Source: an uncultured Clostridium sp. (GTDB taxonomy: Bacteria; Bacillota; Clostridia; Clostridiales; Clostridiaceae). From it: a stretch of DNA of 5,920 nt. The notes under the pieces were generated by a model. It did no database searches and had not been told where the DNA came from. It saw only the letters and a program-made list of their open reading frames with translations. This document shows, in pieces, positions 1-5,834 of the stretch. The translations under genes were made by a program, and so were the position numbers. Position 1 is the stretch's first letter, and every line of letters starts with the position of its first letter. The stretch covers positions 1-5,920 of the forward strand of contig NZ_CAKVKB010000172.1 in the NCBI RefSeq assembly GCF_934754915.1. The letters run 5' to 3'.

Positions 1-146
1 AAATATAACATTTTTTCTTCTTTAGTATCCATTTTCAATATTTCATTCTTAAACGGTTCCTTAGCTTTTTGTATTCTTTCTGTATAATCACTTTTAACTG
101 TATTGTTATTCTTCTTTTTCTTCTGTTCATTATCTACCTTTGCCAT
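1..146 (-). CDS. Partial CDS: N-terminus of unrecognised Lys-rich protein
   Basis: This is the first 48 codons of a minus-strand gene that runs off the left edge; the reading frame stays open to base 1. The ATG at 146-144 is preceded by a strong GGAGGA ribosome binding site (plus-strand bases 151-156, 4 bases upstream), which fixes the start. The visible part is very hydrophilic: a run of four Lys at residues 9-12, an Asn run at 13-15, then an alternating Lys/Glu stretch that probably forms a helix. There is no signal peptide or membrane segment in these 48 residues. A basic, disordered-looking N-terminus could precede a membrane or nucleic-acid-binding domain, but that is speculation, and I do not recognise the family. 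It is separated from the next gene by a terminator and about 300 bases, so it should have its own promoter. Confidence 0.65.
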   Translation of the reverse strand, partial: MAKVDNEQKKKKNNNTVKSDYTERIQKAKEPFKNEILKMDTKEEKMLY

Positions 147-458
147 ATTTTCCTCCTTATATATCTCCTTATACTATTTTTATAAAAGCAAAATCAAATT
201 AAATATCCCCTAATAATAAAACTACACAATAATCAAAGTACCATTGTAAAGTTTATCATTAATTGTTAATTATAATATATATTATATCATATCAAATCAT
301 ATAATTTTTACCAATATAAGTATTATAATCATTAATATAATTACTCAGAAAACATTGTGTATAAAACATCAACTTTGACATAATATTGTAACATTTCATA
401 TATATAATAAATATTGTAAAATAGTTAAAGATTTTTTCATTATTTATCCCTATTTAAT
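147..458. other. A/T-rich intergenic spacer
   Basis: About 310 bases without a convincing reading frame on either strand. It must hold the promoter of the minus-strand gene starting at 146. Several TATAAT-like hexamers exist on the minus strand (plus-strand ATTATA at 269-274, 281-286 and 322-327), but none has a good -35 partner at 16-18 bases, so I do not choose one. On the plus strand there is a better promoter match at 375-404, listed separately. The stretch at about 259-300 is rich in short A/T palindromes, which are expected by chance at this composition. Confidence 0.6.
375..404 (+). promoter_or_regulatory. Possible plus-strand sigma-A promoter
   Basis: A perfect TTGACA hexamer at 375-380 is followed after 18 bases by TATATA at 399-404, so transcription would start near 411. 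No plus-strand gene lies downstream. Instead the bidirectional terminator hairpin at 459-495 is reached after about 50 bases, so any transcript would be only about 85 nucleotides. In DNA this A/T-rich the -10 match is weak evidence; the exact TTGACA is the stronger part. Confidence 0.3.
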
Positions 459-496
459 AAAAAGCAGTCTGTTCCCCTTATACAGACTGCTTTTTT
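459..496. terminator. Bidirectional intrinsic terminator
   Basis: A perfect 14-bp inverted repeat (459-472 and 482-495) has a 9-base loop. Its G/C-containing core is AGCAGTCTGT paired with ACAGACTGCT. On the plus strand it ends in six T (491-496). On the minus strand it also ends in a run of T (complement of A459-A463). It lies 22 bases past the stop of the minus-strand 117-residue gene, so its main job is probably to end that transcript. It would equally stop plus-strand transcription from the left. Confidence 0.88.
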
Positions 497-517
497 ATAT
501 CCAAATATATAACTGCC

Positions 518-871
518 TTATGATTCAGTAATTTTATTCTTTTCTATTGCTTCATCATCTAAAATAAGTATTCCCATATCTTCTGACTTTATTTCCTTTG
601 CTCTTCTATCTATTAATTTTTCAATAGTCTCTTTAATCCCTTCCACTTCATCTTCATCAAAAATAAGTTTGTCATATCCACTTCTCATTGCTTTTGCTAA
701 ATTTTCCTCTTCTATTTTTGATTTTTCATAATCACATATATTAACTTCTGAATTCAAATCAGCTTTCTTATCCAAGCTGCTTATTTCTTTTAATTCATCT
801 ATATTTAAATCTTTTTTATTCACATACAATACAGATATACAAAATCCTTTTTCTGGCTTTGATAAATACAT
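518..871 (-). CDS. Unrecognised acidic 117-residue protein
   Basis: A complete small gene of 117 residues. The ATG at 871-869 has a GAGG ribosome binding site (plus-strand 879-882) 7 bases upstream, and a strong terminator follows the stop. Both support a real gene. The protein has no signal peptide or membrane segment. Residues 10-18 look like a beta strand; the rest is highly charged and mostly helical, with a possible amphipathic or coiled helix at about 50-95. I count 30 Asp+Glu against 20 Lys+Arg, so it is acidic and probably cytosolic. Two Cys (11 and 46) form no recognisable metal motif. It lies 116 bases downstream of the EFR1-like gene on the same strand, with no conventional terminator between, so the two may be co-transcribed. 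An inverted repeat pair occupies that gap. I do not recognise the family and assign no function. Confidence 0.7.
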   Translation of the reverse strand: MYLSKPEKGFCISVLYVNKKDLNIDELKEISSLDKKADLNSEVNICDYEKSKIEEENLAKAMRSGYDKLIFDEDEVEGIKETIEKLIDRRAKEIKSEDMGILILDDEAIEKNKITES

Positions 872-887
872 AAATTTTCCTCAATCT

Positions 888-978
888 TATTTTAAAGTTT
901 TCACCATATTATTTTATTTTTGTTTCTTCTTTTTGTGATTAGAATTTGAATTTTTAATAAAATGAAAACTTTAAAATA
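888..978. repeat. 16-bp inverted repeat pair flanking a 59-base spacer
   Basis: Bases 888-903 (TATTTTAAAGTTTTCA) and 963-978 are perfect reverse complements over 16 bp, separated by 59 A/T-rich bases. The pair fills most of the gap between the EFR1-like gene (stop at 988) and the 117-residue gene (start at 871). There is no T-run after either arm, so it is not a normal intrinsic terminator. The outermost TA at each end could be a target-site duplication around 14-bp terminal repeats, as in a very small mobile-element relict. Alternatively, it may be a long-loop hairpin in the transcript, ending 5 bases before the ribosome binding site of the downstream gene. Which of these applies cannot be decided from one copy. 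Confidence 0.6.
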
Positions 979-987
979 TATGGATAT

Positions 988-1746
988 TCAAATGTATTTT
1001 TCAAAGCGACATTGCTCATAAACTTTTTTTCCTTCAAGTGTAATAGCTTTTTGAGGACAGCGGCTTATGCATCTATAACACATAGTACACCTATCTCCAG
1101 CAACTGCCTTTTTGTTATTCATAACAATATTTTTCATAGGACATATAGAAGCGCACATTCCACATCCAATACAGTTGCTGCTTATTTTTAAATTCTTTGA
1201 ATATCCAGTTGTTTTTCCATAAAACCATAATCTCTGTCCAAAAAGTCCTGCAATATGAGAAAAGAAACCAATTCCTTCCTTTGGATATATTCCCTTTCTA
1301 ATATTTTCTGCTGTTTTTTCTATTTTTTTATCTGCTTTAATTACAATTTCTTTATTTTTAGCTAAAGTCTTCTTTAACAGTTTTACATCACATACTGAAT
1401 CGGGCATTTGAATATGCAGACCTCCTACTATTAATGCACCATATTTTTTTAACAGTCTGGCAGTACATCCTGCTCCATCTCCACTAAAAGCCCCCATAGT
1501 TGCTACACAAAGTACTTTTTTTCCTTTCCAGATACAAGAATTTTTTTTAATAAAATCTCTTACCATAAAAGGTGAATTTGAATACTGAGTTGGATAACCC
1601 AGAATTATAAAACTATTCTTTTTGATTTGTTCAACAACAGCTTCGTTTTCTAATGGTATAGCCTCTGCTGATGCATCAATCATATTAGTCAATTTTTCCA
1701 CACAATGTTTTGTATTTCCTGTACCACTTAGATATATTCCTATCAT
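988..1746 (-). CDS. EFR1-type flavodoxin / 2[4Fe-4S] ferredoxin fusion protein
   Basis: A 252-residue cytosolic electron-transfer protein. Residues 1-135 or so form a flavodoxin-like domain: the first strand runs into a phosphate-binding loop SGTGNT (7-12), and a second strand ends in GYPTQYSNSP (50-59), suggesting FMN binding. Residues 136-185 are a linker. Residues 190-232 carry two classic [4Fe-4S] motifs of CxxCxxCxxxCP form: Cys192/195/198/202 and Cys220/223/226/230. The order and length match the family named EFR1 in public annotation, common in clostridia; its physiological partner is generally unknown. It probably relays electrons between ferredoxin-type donors and FMN. The ATG at 1746 has a GGAGG site (plus-strand 1756-1760) 9 bases upstream. 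A near-consensus promoter overlapped by a palindromic operator lies about 70-100 bases upstream, so expression is probably repressor-controlled. No key cysteine is missing, and the gene appears intact. Confidence 0.9.
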   Translation of the reverse strand: MIGIYLSGTGNTKHCVEKLTNMIDASAEAIPLENEAVVEQIKKNSFIILGYPTQYSNSPFMVRDFIKKNSCIWKGKKVLCVATMGAFSGDGAGCTARLLKKYGALIVGGLHIQMPDSVCDVKLLKKTLAKNKEIVIKADKKIEKTAENIRKGIYPKEGIGFFSHIAGLFGQRLWFYGKTTGYSKNLKISSNCIGCGMCASICPMKNIVMNNKKAVAGDRCTMCYRCISRCPQKAITLEGKKVYEQCRFEKYI

Positions 1747-1815
1747 TACCTTACTCCTCCCGAATAAATGTATTTTTTACTTCTAAAGCCAATACCTATC
1801 ATTTTTACTAAATAC

Positions 1816-1844
1816 ATAATATACCTTAATGTTTACACTGTCAA
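1816..1844 (-). promoter_or_regulatory. Sigma-A promoter of the EFR1-like gene
   Basis: Read on the minus strand, a perfect -35 TTGACA (complement of 1839-1844) is followed by exactly 17 bases and a -10 TATTAT (complement of 1816-1821). The start point should be near 1809, giving a leader of about 60 bases before the ATG at 1746. This is the best promoter in the window. Its -35 box and much of the spacer lie inside a 25-bp near-palindrome (1826-1850), the typical layout of a repressor-blocked promoter. Confidence 0.75.
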
Positions 1845-1850
1845 CATTAA
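1826..1850. promoter_or_regulatory. Near-perfect palindromic operator (TetR-like) over the EFR1 promoter
   Basis: The 25-bp sequence has outer arms TTAATGTT and AACATTAA that pair perfectly. One mismatched pair (1834/1842) comes next, then a further ACA/TGT pairing around a single central base (C1838). Eleven of twelve pairs match. It covers the -35 hexamer and 13 bases of the spacer, so a bound dimer would exclude RNA polymerase. Length and symmetry suit a TetR-family dimer or pair of dimers; the family assignment is inference. No regulator gene is present in the window. Confidence 0.65.
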
Positions 1851-2101
1851 AATGTAATTTCTCTTCCTTTTCTTTTCAATACACAATTTTAGTTATAATT
1901 ACAAAAAAACATCAATGAAAGACCATTTTAATAGTACACTTCCCCTTCATATCAAATTGTGAAAACTCAACCTAATAAAATCATAATCTTAGACTATATT
2001 TCTTACACTAAAATATGGTTTTTGCAAATATTTAATCAATATTATATGAAAGAAATATTGAAAAGACTTCATCCTTCATTTCCAATTGTATATTGTTAAT
2101 T
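1851..2101. other. Non-coding gap between the EFR1 promoter and the pyc terminator
   Basis: About 250 bases with no credible gene. Only reading frames of 12-17 codons occur on either strand, and none has a ribosome binding site. An 8-bp A/T inverted repeat (2036-2043/2054-2061) is within chance expectation. In related layouts a divergent regulator gene could sit here, on the plus strand facing away from the operator, but I see no recognisable remnant of one. Confidence 0.6.
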
Positions 2102-2146
2102 AAAAAAGCTGTATCAAATTGAGATAAAACTCGATTTGATACAGCT
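2102..2146 (-). terminator. Intrinsic terminator of pyc
   Basis: Arms at 2107-2123 and 2130-2146 pair over 17 positions with one mismatch (a C/A pair in the minus-strand RNA), around a 6-base loop. On the minus strand the stem is followed by a run of U from A2102-A2106. It begins 39 bases after the pyc stop. There is no T-run on the plus-strand side, so it works in the pyc direction only. It isolates pyc from the EFR1-like gene. Confidence 0.88.
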
Positions 2147-2184
2147 CAATATTACGTGTAAAAACACTATTATTTTTTAAAATC

Positions 2185-5100
2185 TTATTTTAATTTAACC
2201 AACAATTCACCAGTCTTAACTTGTTGACCTTCTTTTGCCATGATTTTTTCTACAGTACCATCTACTGATGCTACAACATTTGTTTCCATCTTCATAGCTT
2301 CAACAACTATCAAGCTTTCTCCTTCTTTAACTTCTTGACCTTCTTCTACAAGCACCTTTATTACATTACCAGGAATACTTGCTCCAACTTCAAGTTTATT
2401 ATCTGGATCTGCCATTACAGTTGTGTTTCCATCTCCAAGATTTGCTTCAGCTCTTTCAGTTCTATCCTTAATTTTAATTGATCTTCTGTTTCCATTGATT
2501 TCAAATTCAAGAGTTCTAAATCCTTGATTATCAAGTTTTCCAATTTCAATTAATTGAACTATAAGGATTTTACCTTCTTTAACTTCGATTTCACTTGTTT
2601 CACCTTCAGCAAGTCCATGGAAGAATACATCACTTCCCATAAGTCTTACTTCTCCGTATTCCATAACATGTTTTATGAAATCTTCAAATACATCAGGATA
2701 TAGTGCATAACTTATTATATCTTTATTAGATGGCTTAAACTTATATTTATCTTCTAAGTATTTAGCAATCTTATCAAAATCTTCTGGAGGTAATAATTCT
2801 CCTGGTCTTACTGTTATAGGTTCTTCTCCTTTAAGAACAAGTTTTTGAAGTTTTTCTGGGAAACCTCCTTCTGGCTGACCCATCATTCCCTTGAAATATG
2901 AAACAACTGAATCTGGGAATGCCATATTTGCAGCTTTTTCATAAATATTTTCTGGAGTCAAATCATTTTGAACCATAAATATTGCCATATCTCCAACCAT
3001 TTTTGAAGAAGGAGTAACTTTTATTATATCTCCAAGCATATCATTAACTGTTTTGTACATCTTTTTGATTTCATCAAATCTATGTCCAAGTCCAAAACTT
3101 TCAGCCTGTGGCTTTAAGTTTGAATATTGACCACCAGGAATTTCGTATTTATAAATTTCAGTACTTCCTGCTTTTAAATCTGATTCATATTCACTATATA
3201 CTGGTCTTACTGCTGCCCAGTATTCAGATATCTTTTGAATTCCTGCTAAATCAATCTTCGTATCTCTATTTGTATTTCCAAGTGCTGCAACTATAGAATC
3301 AAGCGCTGGCTGACTTGTAAGTCCTGACATGCTGCTGAATGTTGTATCTACTATATCAACTCCCGCATCTGCTGCCATAAGCACAGTTGCAACTCCATTA
3401 CCTGTAGTATCATGTGTATGTAAATGAATTGGTAATGACACTTCATTCTTTAATGCAGTTATAAGCTTCTTAGCTGCGTATGGTTTTAAAAGTGCTGACA
3501 TATCTTTAATAGCTAAGATATGAGCTCCCATCTTTTCAATTTCTTTAGCTTTCTTTACATAATATTCAAGAGAATATTTATCTCTTGTTTCATCTAGTAT
3601 ATCACCAGTATAGCAAAGTGCAACTTCTGCAACCTTATTAGCTTTTAATACTTCATCTAATGATACTTCTATACCTTTAAGCCAGTTAAGTGAGTCAAAT
3701 ATTCTGAATACATCAATTCCACTTTGTGCAGCTTCTTTGATAAATGCTCTTATTACATTATCAGGATAGTTTTTATATCCAACACCATTTGCTCCTCTTA
3801 TAAGCATTTGGAACATTACATTTGGAATTCTCTTTCTTAAAGATTCAAGTCTTTGCCATGGAGATTCCTTTAAGAATCTATAAGCTGTATCAAATGTAGC
3901 TCCTCCCCACATTTCAAAAGAGAATAAATCTTTACCATAATAAGCTGTTGATTTAGCAATCTTGCTCATATCAACACTTCTAACTCTTGTTGCAAGTAAT
4001 GATTGTTGTGCATCTCTCATTGTTGTATCAGTAAGTAAAAGCTTTTTCTGACTCTTTATATAATCTACAACACCTTCAGGTCCTTTTTCATCTAAAATCT
4101 GCTTAGTACCTCTAAGTGTCTTTACTACATCTCCACTTACATGAGGAATAACTGGAACATCAAATTCTTTCTTATTTCCCTTTGTAACATTTACTATTTT
4201 TTCACCGATGAATTTTAATACTCTTTGCTCTTCATCTGTTCTTGGTGTTATATCAAATAGTTGAGGATTATCAGCTATAAAGTTTGTATCACATGTACCT
4301 TCTCTAAATTGTTCGTTATTTAAAACATTTATTAAAAAATCAACATTTGTCTTAACACCTGTTATAGTTAATTCTTTTATTGAACGTATTGATTTTCTTA
4401 TTGTATCTTCAAAAGTTCTTGAATAAGCTGTTGTTTTAACAAGAAGGCTATCATAATAAGGACTGATTACAGCACCTGCAAATCCATTACCACCATCATG
4501 TCTGATACCAAAACCTGCTCCACTTCTGTATACATCGATTCTTCCTGTATCAGGTGCAAAGTTATTTGCTGGATCTTCTGTAGTAATTCTACACTGAATA
4601 GCATATCCTCTTGGCTTTATTGCATCTTGTGAAGGTATTCCAATTTCTTTAGAACTTAATTCAAAACCTTCTGCAATTAAAATCTGGCTTTGAACTATGT
4701 CTATTCCTGTAGTCATTTCAGTAATAGTATGTTCAACCTGAACTCTAGGATTCATTTCTATAAAGTAATGATTTCCTTGTGCATCTACTAAGAATTCTAA
4801 AGTACCTGCACTTCTATAGTTAACTGATTTTGCAATCTTTAAAGCATCATTACAGATTTCCTGTCTCTTTTCATCACTTAAAGTTATTGCTGGAGTAAAT
4901 TCTATAACCTTCTGATGTCTTCTTTGAATAGAGCAGTCTCTTTCATAAAGATGAACAACATTACCGTATTTATCTCCTAAAACTTGAATTTCAATATGTT
5001 TTGGTCTTTCTATGTACTTTTCTATGAATATATCATCTATACCAAAAGCTTTTTTGGCTTCATTTTTAGCATTTCTATAGTTTTCAACAAGATCTTCCTT

Positions 5101-5631
5101 GCGTCTTACTATTCTCATACCTCTTCCGCCACCGCCTGCAGCTGCCTTTACCATTACTGGATAGCCACAATAATCAGCAGCCTTTAAAGCTTCTTCTTCA
5201 TTTTCAACTGGTTTTTCTAATCCTGGTATTACTGGAACTCCAACGCTTTCAGCAACAATTTTAGACTGAATCTTGTCCCCTAATTTTTCCATCATTTCTG
5301 ATTTTGGACCTATAAATTCAATTCCAGCTTCTTCACATCTTCTTGCAAATTCAGGATTTTCTGATAGGAATCCATAACCTGGATGAATAGCATCAACATG
5401 TTTCTTTTTTGCAAGGCTTATTATTTCATCCATATTTAAATAAGCTTCAACTGGCCCCTTGTTTCTTCCTATTAAATATGCTTCATGAGCTTTAGTTCTG
5501 AAAAGAGAACATTTATCCTCCTCTGAATATATAGCCACTGTTCTTATACCAAGTTCATGACAAGCTCTAAAAATTCTTATAGCAATCTCGCCTCTGTTGG
5601 CAACTAAGACTCTTTTAAATTTTTTCCCCAA
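2185..5631 (-). CDS. pyc: Pyruvate carboxylase, complete single-chain enzyme
   Basis: This 1148-residue biotin enzyme carboxylates pyruvate to oxaloacetate in the cytosol using ATP and bicarbonate. Length is normal for the single-chain, homotetrameric type. Residues 5-115 are the biotin carboxylase N-domain; 116-325 are ATP-grasp, with glycine loop AAAGGGGRGM (163-172), Lys241, Arg296 and Glu300; 340-455 are the carboxylase C-domain. Residues 530-800 are the carboxyltransferase barrel: Arg539, metal ligands Asp540, His738, His740 and Lys709 (carbamylated in relatives), plus Asp581, Arg612 and Thr873, all at a constant offset of 9 from Rhizobium etli numbering as I recall it. Residues 820-1020 are the conserved C-terminal region; 1080-1148 are the biotin carrier, with EAMKM and biotinyl Lys1114. 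The usual RDAHQS motif reads RDAQQS (Gln542). The start is TTG at 5631-5629, with GGAG 11 bases upstream; the next in-frame Met is residue 67, inside the first domain. It is monocistronic, ending in its own terminator. Confidence 0.98.
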   Translation of the reverse strand: MGKKFKRVLVANRGEIAIRIFRACHELGIRTVAIYSEEDKCSLFRTKAHEAYLIGRNKGPVEAYLNMDEIISLAKKKHVDAIHPGYGFLSENPEFARRCEEAGIEFIGPKSEMMEKLGDKIQSKIVAESVGVPVIPGLEKPVENEEEALKAADYCGYPVMVKAAAGGGGRGMRIVRRKEDLVENYRNAKNEAKKAFGIDDIFIEKYIERPKHIEIQVLGDKYGNVVHLYERDCSIQRRHQKVIEFTPAITLSDEKRQEICNDALKIAKSVNYRSAGTLEFLVDAQGNHYFIEMNPRVQVEHTITEMTTGIDIVQSQILIAEGFELSSKEIGIPSQDAIKPRGYAIQCRITTEDPANNFAPDTGRIDVYRSGAGFGIRHDGGNGFAGAVISPYYDSLLVKTTAYSRTFEDTIRKSIRSIKELTITGVKTNVDFLINVLNNEQFREGTCDTNFIADNPQLFDITPRTDEEQRVLKFIGEKIVNVTKGNKKEFDVPVIPHVSGDVVKTLRGTKQILDEKGPEGVVDYIKSQKKLLLTDTTMRDAQQSLLATRVRSVDMSKIAKSTAYYGKDLFSFEMWGGATFDTAYRFLKESPWQRLESLRKRIPNVMFQMLIRGANGVGYKNYPDNVIRAFIKEAAQSGIDVFRIFDSLNWLKGIEVSLDEVLKANKVAEVALCYTGDILDETRDKYSLEYYVKKAKEIEKMGAHILAIKDMSALLKPYAAKKLITALKNEVSLPIHLHTHDTTGNGVATVLMAADAGVDIVDTTFSSMSGLTSQPALDSIVAALGNTNRDTKIDLAGIQKISEYWAAVRPVYSEYESDLKAGSTEIYKYEIPGGQYSNLKPQAESFGLGHRFDEIKKMYKTVNDMLGDIIKVTPSSKMVGDMAIFMVQNDLTPENIYEKAANMAFPDSVVSYFKGMMGQPEGGFPEKLQKLVLKGEEPITVRPGELLPPEDFDKIAKYLEDKYKFKPSNKDIISYALYPDVFEDFIKHVMEYGEVRLMGSDVFFHGLAEGETSEIEVKEGKILIVQLIEIGKLDNQGFRTLEFEINGNRRSIKIKDRTERAEANLGDGNTTVMADPDNKLEVGASIPGNVIKVLVEEGQEVKEGESLIVVEAMKMETNVVASVDGTVEKIMAKEGQQVKTGELLVKLK

Positions 5632-5642
5632 TTTAAATACAA

Positions 5643-5650
5643 CTCCTTTA
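5643..5650 (-). promoter_or_regulatory. Ribosome binding site that fixes the TTG start of pyc
   Basis: On the minus strand AAAGGAG (complement of 5643-5649) precedes the TTG at 5631 by 11 bases, a little longer than the usual 5-9. The in-frame codons between them (GTT, GTA, TTT, AAA) include no start codon. The protein reading from TTG matches the family N-terminus (KKFKRVLVANRGEIAIR), so TTG is the only sensible initiator. Confidence 0.75.
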
Positions 5651-5737
5651 TTAACTTTTTACTATAAATTATGAACAGAATTAATTCATTTTGAAATTTT
5701 ATGAATTTTATCCTGCAATAATTTATATTTTCTCATA

Positions 5738-5756
5738 TTGTGTAAAATTTAAACAA
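5738..5756. promoter_or_regulatory. Candidate palindromic operator in the pyc leader
   Basis: The 19-base sequence TTGTGTAAAATTTAAACAA is a palindrome with one mismatched pair around a single central base. It lies just downstream of the predicted pyc start point, where a repressor could block transcription. It resembles, but does not match, the Rex consensus TTGTTAA-N4-TTAACAA: spacing and two positions differ. A/T content lowers its significance, so it is only a candidate. Confidence 0.25.
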
Positions 5757-5766
5757 CATTAAATAG

Positions 5767-5795
5767 ATTATATCATATTTATTATATTTTATACA
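5767..5795 (-). promoter_or_regulatory. Probable extended -10 promoter of pyc
   Basis: On the minus strand there is TGATATAAT (complement of 5767-5775): a perfect -10 TATAAT with the TG extension one base upstream. At 17 bases the -35 position reads TGTATA, a poor match, which an extended -10 can tolerate. The start point would be near 5760, leaving a leader of about 130 bases before the TTG start. A second TATAAT (complement of 5781-5786) has TTGAAA 15 bases upstream, a slightly short spacing, and is an alternative. Confidence 0.4.
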
Positions 5796-5834
5796 TATTA
5801 ATTTCAATTTATACAACTTTTTATATCATACTTT

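Noticed and set aside
259..300. Cluster of A/T palindromes resembling a Fur/PerR-type box
   Set aside because: At this composition short A/T palindromes are common; no consensus could be matched with confidence.
1915..1962. 15-codon plus-strand reading frame, and a similar 17-codon one at 2046-2099
   Set aside because: Neither has a ribosome binding site or recognisable homology, and both are short enough to arise by chance.
2036..2061. 8-bp inverted repeat TCAATATT / AATATTGA
   Set aside because: All-A/T core, short arms, no T-run and no gene for it to serve; within chance expectation.
3108..3296. Plus-strand reading frame of 62 codons inside pyc
   Set aside because: It is the complement of well-conserved carboxyltransferase coding sequence, with no ribosome binding site and a low-complexity Leu/Tyr/Ile translation. 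It is a shadow of pyc.
4984..5187. Plus-strand reading frame of 67 codons inside pyc
   Set aside because: It lies antisense to the ATP-grasp region, is rich in Phe, Tyr and Ser as A/T-rich antisense frames are, and has no start signals.
5738..5756. Assignment of the pyc palindrome as a definite Rex site
   Set aside because: It differs from the 18-bp TTGTTAA-N4-TTAACAA consensus in length and in key positions, so it is kept only as an unassigned palindrome.
5641..5760. Riboswitch or T-box in the pyc leader
   Set aside because: The leader of about 130 bases has no stable G/C stem, no terminator-antiterminator pair and no T-box motif that I can see.
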